Source of the DNA: CAZHZT01 sp964537285
GTDB taxonomy: Bacteria; Bacteroidota; Bacteroidia; Chitinophagales; Saprospiraceae
Length of the DNA stretch: 16,121 nt
NCBI GenBank assembly: GCA_964537285.1
Contig: CAZHZT010000130.1
Span: 1 to 16,121 of the forward strand
Direction of reading: 5' to 3'
In this document: positions 1 through 7,063 of the stretch, one piece after another
How the letters are laid out: every line of letters begins with the position of its first letter
Position numbering within the stretch: the stretch's first letter is position 1
The notes under the pieces: model-generated
Databases searched by the model: none
The model's input: only the letters and a program-made list of their open reading frames with translations
Told to the model about the DNA's origin: nothing
Program-made: the position numbers and the translations under genes

Positions 1-153
1 CCAGCCTTTCAAAAAGCTAAATTGAATAAGGCCGGTCCGAAAGTATTGATTACTGAACCTTTTTTTTGCAGTGACAACATGAAGTTCCTGAAAATCGGGG
101 ATGACTCATTTTTTTGTTTTTAAAATATTTACCAAATGAAATCACTTAGAGCC
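1..153 (+). repeat. Interspersed repeat, left copy
   Basis: This segment recurs near the middle of the window (about 3605-3760, same orientation) and at the right edge (15972-16121, inverted). From about base 24 it matches the reverse complement of the right edge, starting with GAATAAGGCCGGTCC and ending near AATGAAATCA. Differences are scattered substitutions and a segment near 137 where the right copy has an extra stretch between two CCAAAT repeats. It contains half of the TCATCCCGA palindrome (91-109, read as the complement). No open reading frame is convincing. The unit may begin before the window. Confidence 0.85.
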
Positions 154-200
154 ACTATTTCTAAATTAAGTCTATTATCCATCAATTAAAATCCATTTTA

Positions 201-1778
201 ATGAAACCATCATCTATTCTTTTGTTGCTTGGCATCATGGGGTATTTCCATTCCGATGCACAAGTTACCTACAGTGAGCATATTGCTCCAATAATCTACA
301 ACAATTGTACATCCTGCCATCGGGACGGAGAAATTGCTCCCTTTTCCCTAACCAATTACAATGAGGTAGCCACCTGGGGCAGCATGATCCAATATGTTAC
401 CGAAATAAAATACATGCCTCCCTGGAAACCCGATAAAAGTTACAGCCACTTCGTTGGTGAAAGTGGGTTGACTGATGAAGAAATACAACTTATCGCTGAT
501 TGGGTGGCAGCAGGAACGCCTCAGGGTAATCCTGATTTGGAACCTCCTTTACCTGTTTTTCCGACGGGTTCCCAATTGGGTACACCAGATTTAGTGCTTG
601 AAATGGCAGAAGATTATTTGATCGAAGGGAATAATCAGGATGACTACCGGGTTTTTGTTTTACCAACCGGGCTGACCGAAGATAAAGAAATTGCGGCGAT
701 TGAGTTCCGACCTGGCAATAAAAGAGCGGTACATCATGCGTTATTAGCTTATGAAACCAATGGAGTAGCAGCTTTTATGGACGCTCAAACCCCGGAATAT
801 GGTTATGAATCTTTTGGGAGCTTTGGCGTTCCTGTGCAAGGGAATTTTACAGGCTATACCCCCGGGATACAGGCTGTTTTCTTCCCGGAAGGCATCGGAA
901 CTACCTTGCCTGCTGGGGCAGACATACTGATGCAAGTACATTACGCACCCCTTCCGACGGATGAAACCGATAAATCCTATCTCAATATCTTTTTTAAAAA
1001 AGCGAATGATCCTATTCAGCGCGAGATTCAACGACAGCCCATTTCTCCCTTCAATCTGGATGAGGGACCCTTTTCATTCACTATCCCACCAGATGAAATC
1101 AAATCTTTTCATGGTACACTGGATATAAACGAAGATATCAGCTTGATTTCTGTCTATCCGCATTGCCATTACTTGGGAAAAGATTGGGAAATATTTGCCG
1201 AAACTCCTTCGAGTGATACCATCAATATCATTCGAATCGAAGATTGGGACTTTAACTGGCAGGGGGCCTACACTTTTCAGCGAATGAAAAAAATCCCGGA
1301 AGGCTCCATTGTTCACATCAGTGCTTCTTATGATAATACTGCAAATAACCCCTACAATCCCAATAACCCACCACAGACTGTTACCTGGGGTGAAGGCACG
1401 ACCGATGAAATGTATCTGGTTGGTACAACTTTCGTGCCTTACAAGGAAGGCGATGAAGATATAATCATCGGAGAAGAAACAATTACCGGTTTTGAAGAAG
1501 TAAGCAGTCAAACGGGAAGTTGGTTATCTTTTCCATTTCCAAATCCAGCGAACAGCAATGTGGTGTTGAACTTTTATCTTCACAAAGGCCAGAATATTCG
1601 CATGGAGCTTTTTGATGTGAAGGGTGAAATGGTGAAAACCATTATAGAAAAAGCCAATTTTTCATCTGGAAATCACAAGGTGGAGTTTAATGTAAGTTCA
1701 TTGCCGGCAGGTATTTATACCATTCGCTTAAGCGATGCTGAAATGAATTTAACCCGGCCGTTGGTGGTTACTGAATAA
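201..1778 (+). CDS. Secreted cytochrome c / copper type II monooxygenase-like protein with T9SS sorting domain
   Basis: A 525-residue secreted protein with three visible parts. After a signal peptide (about residues 1-20, ending SDAQ) comes a small cytochrome c-like domain with the haem-binding motif CTSCH at 36-40 and a plausible axial methionine at M72 (MPPWKP). The middle (about 130-425) resembles the copper type II ascorbate-dependent monooxygenase fold, with candidate copper ligands H178/H179 (VHHALL), H247 (QVHYAP) and H321/H323 (YPHCHYLGKDW). The C-terminus (about 444-525, from FPFPNPANS through LPAGIYTIRL) is a type A sorting domain, which directs export by the type IX secretion system and removal or anchoring at the surface. 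The substrate cannot be told from sequence. The ATG at 201 is preceded by an A/T-rich leader without a clear Shine-Dalgarno site, which is usual in Bacteroidota. The gene stands alone, closed by a hairpin terminator. Confidence 0.85.
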   Translation: MKPSSILLLLGIMGYFHSDAQVTYSEHIAPIIYNNCTSCHRDGEIAPFSLTNYNEVATWGSMIQYVTEIKYMPPWKPDKSYSHFVGESGLTDEEIQLIADWVAAGTPQGNPDLEPPLPVFPTGSQLGTPDLVLEMAEDYLIEGNNQDDYRVFVLPTGLTEDKEIAAIEFRPGNKRAVHHALLAYETNGVAAFMDAQTPEYGYESFGSFGVPVQGNFTGYTPGIQAVFFPEGIGTTLPAGADILMQVHYAPLPTDETDKSYLNIFFKKANDPIQREIQRQPISPFNLDEGPFSFTIPPDEIKSFHGTLDINEDISLISVYPHCHYLGKDWEIFAETPSSDTINIIRIEDWDFNWQGAYTFQRMKKIPEGSIVHISASYDNTANNPYNPNNPPQTVTWGEGTTDEMYLVGTTFVPYKEGDEDIIIGEETITGFEEVSSQTGSWLSFPFPNPANSNVVLNFYLHKGQNIRMELFDVKGEMVKTIIEKANFSSGNHKVEFNVSSLPAGIYTIRLSDAEMNLTRPLVVTE

Positions 1779-1783
1779 ACAAT

Positions 1784-1819
1784 AGGAGTCATCCCGAACC
1801 TTCGGGATGACTCCTTTTT
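1784..1819 (+). terminator. Rho-independent terminator after the monooxygenase gene
   Basis: A perfect 15-bp stem (1784-1798 with 1801-1815, arm AGGAGTCATCCCGAA) with a very tight loop is followed by a run of five T (1815-1819). It lies 5 bases after the stop codon. The stem carries the TCATCCCGA palindrome that recurs elsewhere in the window. Confidence 0.85.
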
Positions 1820-1824
1820 ACCCC

Positions 1825-2080
1825 TCAAAAAGCTCGAATAGCGCGAACACGAATCTCTGACGTTTTGTCTGCTTTTTCTTGTAAAAAAAAAGTAATCCTT
1901 GCCTCCAAGCTTGTGTTGTACTCGATTCTGTAGAACTCCAATAGGGAATTGATATTTCAATATTGAAAGCGCTTAGATCTGGAAGATCATTAACCCCATT
2001 TCCATCCGGATCGAGTAAGTTTTCCCAAATTTTGTTAAGCTCTCCAATGGAAGGTAAATACCAATCATCGTATCCTTACT
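1825..2080 (-). pseudogene. C-terminal remnant of an Lcl/DUF1566-type domain protein, frameshifted
   Basis: Read on the minus strand from about 2075, this stretch encodes GYDDWYLPSIGELNKIWENL, then a segment ending PYWSSTESSTTQAWRQ, then FYKKKQTK. The signatures GYDDWYLPS, YWSSTES and AWRQ are characteristic of the Lcl C-terminal (DUF1566, Fibrobacter-type) domain common in secreted Bacteroidota proteins. The frame breaks at the homopolymer at 1863-1866. One added base restores TSEIRVRAIRAF and then a stop at 1825-1827, the usual end of this family. No start codon or upstream part of the gene is present; homology stops near 2080. It is a 5'-truncated, frameshifted relic. The function of the domain is not established; carbohydrate or surface recognition is often suggested. 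Confidence 0.75.
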
Positions 2081-2124
2081 TCTCAGTTCACCCCCCAAAA
2101 TGTTCAATTCACCTGAATTCACCC

Positions 2125-2154
2125 TTCAGCATTCTTTAAACCCCTGCATATTTG
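2125..2154 (+). promoter_or_regulatory. Possible promoter of the TolC-like gene
   Basis: CATATTTG at 2147-2154 matches the Bacteroidota -7 motif TAnnTTTG at five of six fixed positions. TTC at 2125-2127, with the expected 19-base spacing, matches the -33 TTG at two of three. The ATG follows 30 bases downstream. Weak support. Confidence 0.35.
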
Positions 2155-2184
2155 TAGAGAAAGTAAAAAGAATATACCGATACA

Positions 2185-3495
2185 ATGAAAAATTTAATTT
2201 TGTTATCACTGATTTTATTGTACTTCCCAGCCAAGGCACAAATTCAGTTTAATTCTTTAGAGGATTTACTGAATTATGCCGATGAGCACTCCATTGCAAT
2301 AAAGACAGCTCAGATTGGAGAACAGGCCGCTATCACCGCTAAAAAGGAAGCAAACTCTTATTTGCTTCCCACGCTCAATGCGTCTTTAGGTTTTAATGAT
2401 AACATTACCTTACAACCCACACTTGTGCCCGCCCAAATGTTCAACCCGGAAGCACCAGATGATGCTTTTGAGGAATTTACCTTTGGAACCAAGTATAACT
2501 ACTCCAGAAGCATACAGGCTCAGTGGGATGTTTTGAATTTTCAAAAAATATTTGCTATTCAAACAGCAAGCGTTGAAACGGAAAAGAGCAAGATCAATAC
2601 CGAAGTGAGCCGTTACAATACTTATCATTCATTGGCATCAACCTATTATTCTATTTTGCTAACACAAGAGTCTATTGAGCTTTATAAGGAGAATGTAGAG
2701 GTGGCTGAAGCCATTTTAGCATTAGCCGAAGAAAAATATCAAAAGGGAATCATCAGCGAAGCAGAGTTGAATCAAGCGAAAATTAATAAATTGCAAAACC
2801 AAAGAAGCTTAACTTCCGCAAAAAATAATTTGAATCAATTCTTTATTCAGCTTCAAAGTCAATTGAATACAGAACAAAAAATTGTGATTTCGGATGATCT
2901 TAAGAAATTCAGCGTAGAAAATACAAGTATCCAAAGCGTTCACCCAGAGGTCCGCTTACAAGAGATGGAAGTGAAAAAATACCAATCATTGCTTAAGCAG
3001 AATAAAGCGCTTCGCTATCCATCTCTAAGCTTGGTTTACCAGAACAATGAAACCTGGGCTACTAATGATTTTATGAATTTTTCGGATGCCAACGATCTTC
3101 CCCAGCAGTTCTTTGGAGTGACGCTCAGCATGTCGAACTTATTGGGGTTTACTGCCAAGCAAAAAGTCAGGAAATCTAAGTGGGAGCTGGAACTTCAGGA
3201 AATACAATTGGAAAATACAATCTTAGTAAAACAGAAAGAAGATGAATTGCTTGAGCTGGAACTCAAGCAAACCTCTGATCAACTCGCTGAAAATAAGGAT
3301 ATTTTGGAGCTCCAGCAGCAAAATGATGTTCATGCCGAAAATCAATATCAAAGTGGTATCATGAGCCTGGATCAGCGATTAAATAAATACGATGACCTGT
3401 TAGCAGCGCAGGATGGCTACTTGCAAAGCCTGGCGGCATTCACCCTGGCTCAGTATAAAATTTATATCCGGCAAATGAACTTTAATTTGAATTAA
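2185..3495 (+). CDS. TolC-family outer-membrane efflux channel
   Basis: The product is a 436-residue TolC-type channel expected to trimerise in the outer membrane and form the exit duct of a tripartite pump. A clear signal peptide (MKNLILLSLILLYFPAKAQ) is followed by FNSLEDLLNYADEHSIAIKT, the usual opening of an outer-membrane efflux protein. Two long helical, glutamine- and glutamate-rich repeats (about 130-220 and 320-420) alternate with beta-strand regions such as YLLPTLNASLGF and RYPSLSLVYQN. The length fits the family. It lies 293 bases upstream of the adaptor gene, with a palindrome and an interspersed repeat between them, so it may be transcribed separately from the adaptor-permease-ATPase genes although it very probably works with them. 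No lesions are seen, in contrast to the second TolC-like gene at 9001. Confidence 0.9.
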   Translation: MKNLILLSLILLYFPAKAQIQFNSLEDLLNYADEHSIAIKTAQIGEQAAITAKKEANSYLLPTLNASLGFNDNITLQPTLVPAQMFNPEAPDDAFEEFTFGTKYNYSRSIQAQWDVLNFQKIFAIQTASVETEKSKINTEVSRYNTYHSLASTYYSILLTQESIELYKENVEVAEAILALAEEKYQKGIISEAELNQAKINKLQNQRSLTSAKNNLNQFFIQLQSQLNTEQKIVISDDLKKFSVENTSIQSVHPEVRLQEMEVKKYQSLLKQNKALRYPSLSLVYQNNETWATNDFMNFSDANDLPQQFFGVTLSMSNLLGFTAKQKVRKSKWELELQEIQLENTILVKQKEDELLELELKQTSDQLAENKDILELQQQNDVHAENQYQSGIMSLDQRLNKYDDLLAAQDGYLQSLAAFTLAQYKIYIRQMNFNLN

Positions 3496-3499
3496 ATAG

Positions 3500-3527
3500 G
3501 AGTCATCCCGAATTTTCGGAATGACTC
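3500..3527 (+). terminator. Hairpin after the TolC-like gene (TCATCCCGA palindrome)
   Basis: AGTCATCCCGAA (3501-3512) pairs with TTCGGAATGACT (3515-3526) with one mismatch, starting 5 bases after the stop codon. It is a second copy of the palindrome at 1784-1815. No T run follows, so termination would be weak; it could instead stabilise the 3' end of the message. Confidence 0.55.
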
Positions 3528-3572
3528 ATGCTTTGCAAAATATTTGTAAGTTATTGTTAATCATAAGGGTAT

Positions 3573-3598
3573 CTACTTTTTTCTTGATAAAAAAGTAG
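3573..3598. repeat. Small hairpin at the left part of the middle repeat
   Basis: CTACTTTTTT (3573-3582) pairs exactly with AAAAAAGTAG (3589-3598) around the loop CTTGAT. The following AATCAAG can also pair with CTTGAT. It sits directly before the larger interspersed repeat and may be part of the same unit. Confidence 0.6.
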
Positions 3599-3604
3599 CA
3601 AAAA

Positions 3605-3760
3605 ATCAAGGCTGTATTCAATTCTTAACGCTTTTTGTCCCGAACTTGATTCGGGACAAAAAGCTAAATTGAATAAGGCCGGTCCTAAAGCATTGACTTA
3701 CAGCACTTATTATTAACTATTGTGACAACATGAAGTTTCTTAAAATTCGGGATAACTCAT
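3605..3760 (+). repeat. Interspersed repeat, middle copy, with nested hairpins
   Basis: Same orientation as the copy at 1-153, sharing AAAAAGCTAAATTGAATAAG followed by GCCGGTCC, then a diverged stretch, then GTGACAACATGAAGTTTCTT and the half palindrome ending at 3760. It shows more than the left copy does. CTTTTTGTCCCGAA (3631-3644) pairs exactly with TTCGGGACAAAAAG (3650-3663), and TATTCAATT (3615-3623) pairs with AATTGAATA (3667-3675) outside it. This gives a stacked hairpin of about 60 bases between the TolC-like gene and the adaptor gene. Confidence 0.85.
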
Positions 3761-3788
3761 GTTTGAATTGATAAATAAAATATAAAAG

Positions 3789-4889
3789 ATGATACATAGC
3801 AGAAAAAAAATAATTTTTGCCGGTATAAGCTTAAGCTTAATGCTACTACTAGCATCCTGCCAACAGCAAGAAACGACCTTGCCCGTTCGCAAAAACATCG
3901 AAGATGCCGTTTTTGCCAGCGGATACATTGAGCAGGAAAATAACTACACGGTTTCTTCCAGAGTGGAGGGAATTATTTTGTCCCTTCCGGTCAAAGAAGG
4001 GGATTTAGTTGAGAAAAACAACTTGATTGCCGTGGTTGAAAATGATGTGCAGACCAATCAATTACAAGATGCCATGGTGGTTTATGATGATGCCGTCAGC
4101 CGTGCAGCACCTGAATCTCCGCAGTTGCAACACCTTCAGACTCAAATCGAGCAGGCAGAGCAACAATTGGAATTTGATCGGGAAAACTATCTGAGATACA
4201 AAGATCTGTGGAGCAAAAAGTCTGTGTCTAAGCTTGATTTTGAAAAAGCAGAACTGCAATACAAAAATGCTGAGAAAAACCTCCTTGCGTTGAAGGAGAA
4301 TTATGAGGAAGTTCAGAATACATTGGCATTAAGCGTGGAGCGAAGTCGCGTGCAGGTCAAGACCCAAAGTTCATTACTGAAAGATTATAAACTAAGAACG
4401 GAGGAATCGGGCAAAGTAATCAACGTTTTCAAAAAACGAGGCGAGTTGATTCGAAAGGGCGAAGCCATCGCAAAAATTGGAAGTGGAGATTATATCATCA
4501 AGCTGTTCATTGCGGAAGAAGATATTACCAAAGTGGATACCGGCCAACAGCTTGCCGTTCATATAAATACTTATCCAAACAAGACTTTCCCGGCTAATGT
4601 GACTAAAATTTACCCTGGTTTTGATGAAACAGAGCAATCTTATGTCATTGAAGCCCGCTTTACGCAATTGCCGGAAAAAATGTTCTCAGGAACGCAGCTT
4701 CAGGCTAATATTGCAACAGGAAGCCGAAAGCAGGTACTGGTTATTCCTTCGGCTTATGTAGAAAAAGGTGGTTTGGTAATGCTTGAAAACGGGGAAGAAA
4801 AGCAAATTGAAACAGGCCTTAAAAACAATGTATGGACAGAAGTAATCGCTGGAATTTCTGAAGAAGATATTATTGTTAAACCCAAATAA
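3789..4889 (+). CDS. HlyD/MacA-type efflux adaptor lipoprotein
   Basis: A 366-residue periplasmic adaptor (membrane fusion protein) that links the inner-membrane ABC transporter to the TolC channel. The N-terminus is a lipoprotein signal with lipobox LASC and lipidation site C24. SGYIEQENNYTVSSRVEGII and the following PVKEGDLVEKNNLIAVVEN form the first half of the lipoyl domain. About residues 75-190 are a long alpha-helical hairpin rich in Q, E and K, and GKVINVFKKRGELIRKGEAI is the second lipoyl half. A beta-barrel domain (about 230-310) and a short membrane-proximal domain follow. The next gene starts 10 bases after its stop, so the two are co-transcribed. The ATG at 3789 is preceded by an A-rich leader. 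The pairing with a MacB/FtsX-type permease and ATPase supports a MacAB-like role; the substrate is unknown. Confidence 0.9.
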   Translation: MIHSRKKIIFAGISLSLMLLLASCQQQETTLPVRKNIEDAVFASGYIEQENNYTVSSRVEGIILSLPVKEGDLVEKNNLIAVVENDVQTNQLQDAMVVYDDAVSRAAPESPQLQHLQTQIEQAEQQLEFDRENYLRYKDLWSKKSVSKLDFEKAELQYKNAEKNLLALKENYEEVQNTLALSVERSRVQVKTQSSLLKDYKLRTEESGKVINVFKKRGELIRKGEAIAKIGSGDYIIKLFIAEEDITKVDTGQQLAVHINTYPNKTFPANVTKIYPGFDETEQSYVIEARFTQLPEKMFSGTQLQANIATGSRKQVLVIPSAYVEKGGLVMLENGEEKQIETGLKNNVWTEVIAGISEEDIIVKPK

Positions 4890-4899
4890 AGCACAAAAA

Positions 4900-6138
4900 A
4901 TGAATACTAATCAGAAAATTGCCCACGTATTCCTGACTTCCCGGATAAGGCAGCTTTTAGTAGCGGTTTTAAGCGTAACCTTCGGCATTTCCATGTATGT
5001 TTTTATGAATAGTTTTATGTCGGGCGTGAACAATGAACAAACGGAAATCACCTTCACTGCGATGTCCCATATTAAGATCTACAATGATCTCTCCGGAGAT
5101 CCGGAACCTATTTTGCCGGAACCAGGCGATAGTACCTCGGTTTTAATGGTGAGTAATGCACGCAATATCCGATATACCGAAGGCATCAAAAATGCCGATG
5201 CGATTAAAGAAGAATTGTTTAAACTGAAGGATATTGTAGGAGTGACAAGCCAGCTCAATCAAAATGTTTTTATCCGAAACGGGGTTACTAAGGTAAGTGC
5301 AAACCTTTCCGGAATTGAAACACTTAGCGAAGATCAACTTTTCAAAACAAGTAATTACCTGGTAGAAGGGGATTTATTTAATTTGGATAAACGTTCAGAT
5401 GGGATTATTCTCGGTACGGGCTTAGCGAATAATATAGGTGTTGGCAATGGTGATAATGTCGTTGTAATCACTTCCGATGGGATTTCAAAGAATTTTAAAG
5501 TGATCGGATTAATTGAAACTGGTGCCAATGCCGCTGACAGAACAAGGGCTTTAGTCCCGATAAACACTGCTCGCCAGCTTTTTTCAAAAAATAAAAGTTA
5601 TGCAACGGAGGTATTGATCAATATCAAAAATTACAATGATGCTCAACAAGTTGCCGATGGCATTTCCAGGCGCACGGATTATAAAGTTGAGCCCTGGCAG
5701 GAAGGAAATGCTCAGTTGGATTCCGCCAATGTATTAAGAGATATCATCGCTATTGCAGTTTCTCTCACTATTTTGCTCGTAGCAGGTTTTGGCATTTACA
5801 ACATTATGAACATGACCGTCAATGAAAAAATAAAGGAAATTGCTATCCTGAAAGCAATGGGTTTCAATGGAAAAGATGTGATTGAAGTTTTTCTTACACA
5901 GTCAGTGGTTATTGGGTTATTCGGCGGGATAACAGGCTTGGGTTTGGGGAATGTTATTTCCAGGGTAATAGATAAATTGCCCTTCGAAATAGGTACGCTG
6001 GAAACCTTACCTATGGAATATCAGACTTCAGACTATATTTTGGCCTTTCTATTCGGGATTATCATCACTTTTTTAGCGGGGTATTTGCCAGCAAAGAAGG
6101 CATCGAAATTGGACCCTGTGGCTATTTTAAGAGGGTAA
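4900..6138 (+). CDS. MacB/FtsX-family ABC transporter permease
   Basis: A 412-residue inner-membrane permease of the MacB/LolC/FtsX type. One N-terminal membrane segment (about residues 14-36, RQLLVAVLSVTFGISMYVF) is followed by a large periplasmic domain (about 40-275). Three C-terminal membrane segments come next (about 282-305, 330-355 and 378-400), and the end, LPAKKASKLDPVAILRG, is typical of the family. Such proteins usually act as mechanotransmission devices, with the ATPase driving periplasmic movement rather than moving substrate through the membrane. I chose the ATG at 4900 (MNTNQKIAHVF), 10 bases after the adaptor stop; an in-frame TTG at 4873 would overlap the adaptor and add a nine-residue tail unlike the family. 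The ATPase is encoded separately, downstream of a long hairpin. Confidence 0.9.
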   Translation: MNTNQKIAHVFLTSRIRQLLVAVLSVTFGISMYVFMNSFMSGVNNEQTEITFTAMSHIKIYNDLSGDPEPILPEPGDSTSVLMVSNARNIRYTEGIKNADAIKEELFKLKDIVGVTSQLNQNVFIRNGVTKVSANLSGIETLSEDQLFKTSNYLVEGDLFNLDKRSDGIILGTGLANNIGVGNGDNVVVITSDGISKNFKVIGLIETGANAADRTRALVPINTARQLFSKNKSYATEVLINIKNYNDAQQVADGISRRTDYKVEPWQEGNAQLDSANVLRDIIAIAVSLTILLVAGFGIYNIMNMTVNEKIKEIAILKAMGFNGKDVIEVFLTQSVVIGLFGGITGLGLGNVISRVIDKLPFEIGTLETLPMEYQTSDYILAFLFGIIITFLAGYLPAKKASKLDPVAILRG

Positions 6139-6150
6139 TAATAAAAAATA

Positions 6151-6259
6151 GTTCTTTGACATAAATTGTGGAAAATGGAACTTCAAAATGATAACCCTTT
6201 CAACCACAAGGGCATTCAAGGGTTATCATTTCGAAGTTCCACACAATTTGTCAAAGAAA
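6151..6259. repeat. Unequal-armed long hairpin element, copy 1 (inverted orientation)
   Basis: An imperfect palindrome fills most of the spacer between permease and ATPase genes. Its left end is TTCTTTGACATAAATTGTGG and its right end is the complement of TTCTTTGACAAATTGTGTGG. The ends pair but are not equal, because the left arm has extra bases. The inner arms AACTTCAAAATGATAACC and its near complement (one mismatch) continue the stem. Relative to copies 2 and 3 the long arm is on the left, so this copy is inverted. Confidence 0.85.
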
Positions 6260-6276
6260 GTAAAAAATCAACAAAC

Positions 6277-6981
6277 ATGAATGCACTATCAGTCAATCAT
6301 ATCAACAAATACTTTTACGAGCCTGTAGAATTCCATGTTTTAAGAGACATCTCCTTCCAGGTGAATAAAGGAGAGTTTGTAGCCATTATGGGCAAATCAG
6401 GCTCGGGAAAATCTACATTGCTCTACTTGCTTTCCACGATGGATACCGATTACAAAGGCCATATCTCTATTAATGGTACGCAGGTAACGGGTTTAAAGCA
6501 AAATCAACTGGCTGCTTTTCGCAATGAACATATCGGGTTTGTATTCCAGTTTCACTTTCTATTATCAGAGTTTACTGTTTTGGACAATATCATGCTTCCT
6601 GCTTTGAAACTAGGCAAGAAAAGTAAAGATGAAATCAAACATAAGGCCTTAGAGCTGCTCACTTTGCTCGATATCAAGGGCCTCGAATACAAAAGGGCCG
6701 ATAAAATCTCCGGAGGTCAGCAACAGCGGGTCGCCATAGCAAGAGCCCTGATCAATTCTCCGGCTATTATCATGGGGGATGAACCCACGGGGAATCTGGA
6801 TTCCATAAATTCAAAAATCGTTTTCAATACTTTCAGGGAGTTGGCCAGAAAGTATGGCCAAACCATTATTGCCGTTACCCACAACGATGAATTTGCCGCT
6901 AATTGTGACCGGATTATCGAATTGGAAGATGGAAAACTTGTCAATTCGATTAACGATAAGCAGTTAGCGGGGAACGGTTAA
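6277..6981 (+). CDS. ABC transporter ATP-binding protein (MacB/LolD-type)
   Basis: This 234-residue cytoplasmic ATPase powers the permease encoded upstream. All core motifs are present: Walker A GKSGSGKST (39-47), Q-loop Q91 in FVFQFHFLL, signature SGGQQQR (145-151), Walker B ending D168-E169 (IIMGDEPTGNLD) and H-loop H202 (VTHN). The sequence around the signature and the DEPTGNLD ending put it in the MacB/LolD/FtsE branch. I chose the ATG at 6277 (MNALSVNHINKYF). Upstream in-frame codons back to 6166 merely read through the long hairpin and carry no family sequence. The last codons fall in GGGGAACGGTTAA, inside the heptamer repeat that begins the next spacer. Confidence 0.93.
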   Translation: MNALSVNHINKYFYEPVEFHVLRDISFQVNKGEFVAIMGKSGSGKSTLLYLLSTMDTDYKGHISINGTQVTGLKQNQLAAFRNEHIGFVFQFHFLLSEFTVLDNIMLPALKLGKKSKDEIKHKALELLTLLDIKGLEYKRADKISGGQQQRVAIARALINSPAIIMGDEPTGNLDSINSKIVFNTFRELARKYGQTIIAVTHNDEFAANCDRIIELEDGKLVNSINDKQLAGNG

Positions 6982-7063
6982 CGGTTAACGGGCTGTGTAT
7001 TCTTAAATAAATGAGTATCTTTGACCATCAACCATTTACCGTTCCCCGTTCCCCGTTAACCGC
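6969..7063. repeat. Heptamer-built inverted repeat flanking a promoter-like site
   Basis: The left side reads as 7-base units GGGGAAC, GGTTAAC, GGTTAAC, GGG. The right side reads, as the complement, GGTTAAC, GGGGAAC, GGGGAAC, GGT. The longest exact pairing is GGTTAACGGG (6983-6992) with CCCGTTAACC (7052-7061). It starts inside the end of the ATPase gene and ends inside the 5' part of the kinase reading frame. Confidence 0.75.

Noticed and set aside
744..1511. Minus-strand frames of 95 and 145 codons inside the monooxygenase gene
   Set aside because: They have no recognisable domain or leader and lie opposite a well-supported gene; similar opposite-strand frames across the window were rejected for the same reason.
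3605..3760. CRISPR-like array from repeated palindromes
   Set aside because: The repeats are single, far apart and not separated by regular spacers; no cas gene is present.
4873..4899. Upstream TTG start of the permease overlapping the adaptor gene
   Set aside because: ATG 4900 has normal spacing and gives the usual family N-terminus.
6166..6276. A 37-residue N-terminal extension of the ABC ATPase from TTG 6166
   Set aside because: The extension is only a read-through of the long hairpin; the conserved ATPase sequence begins at ATG 6277.
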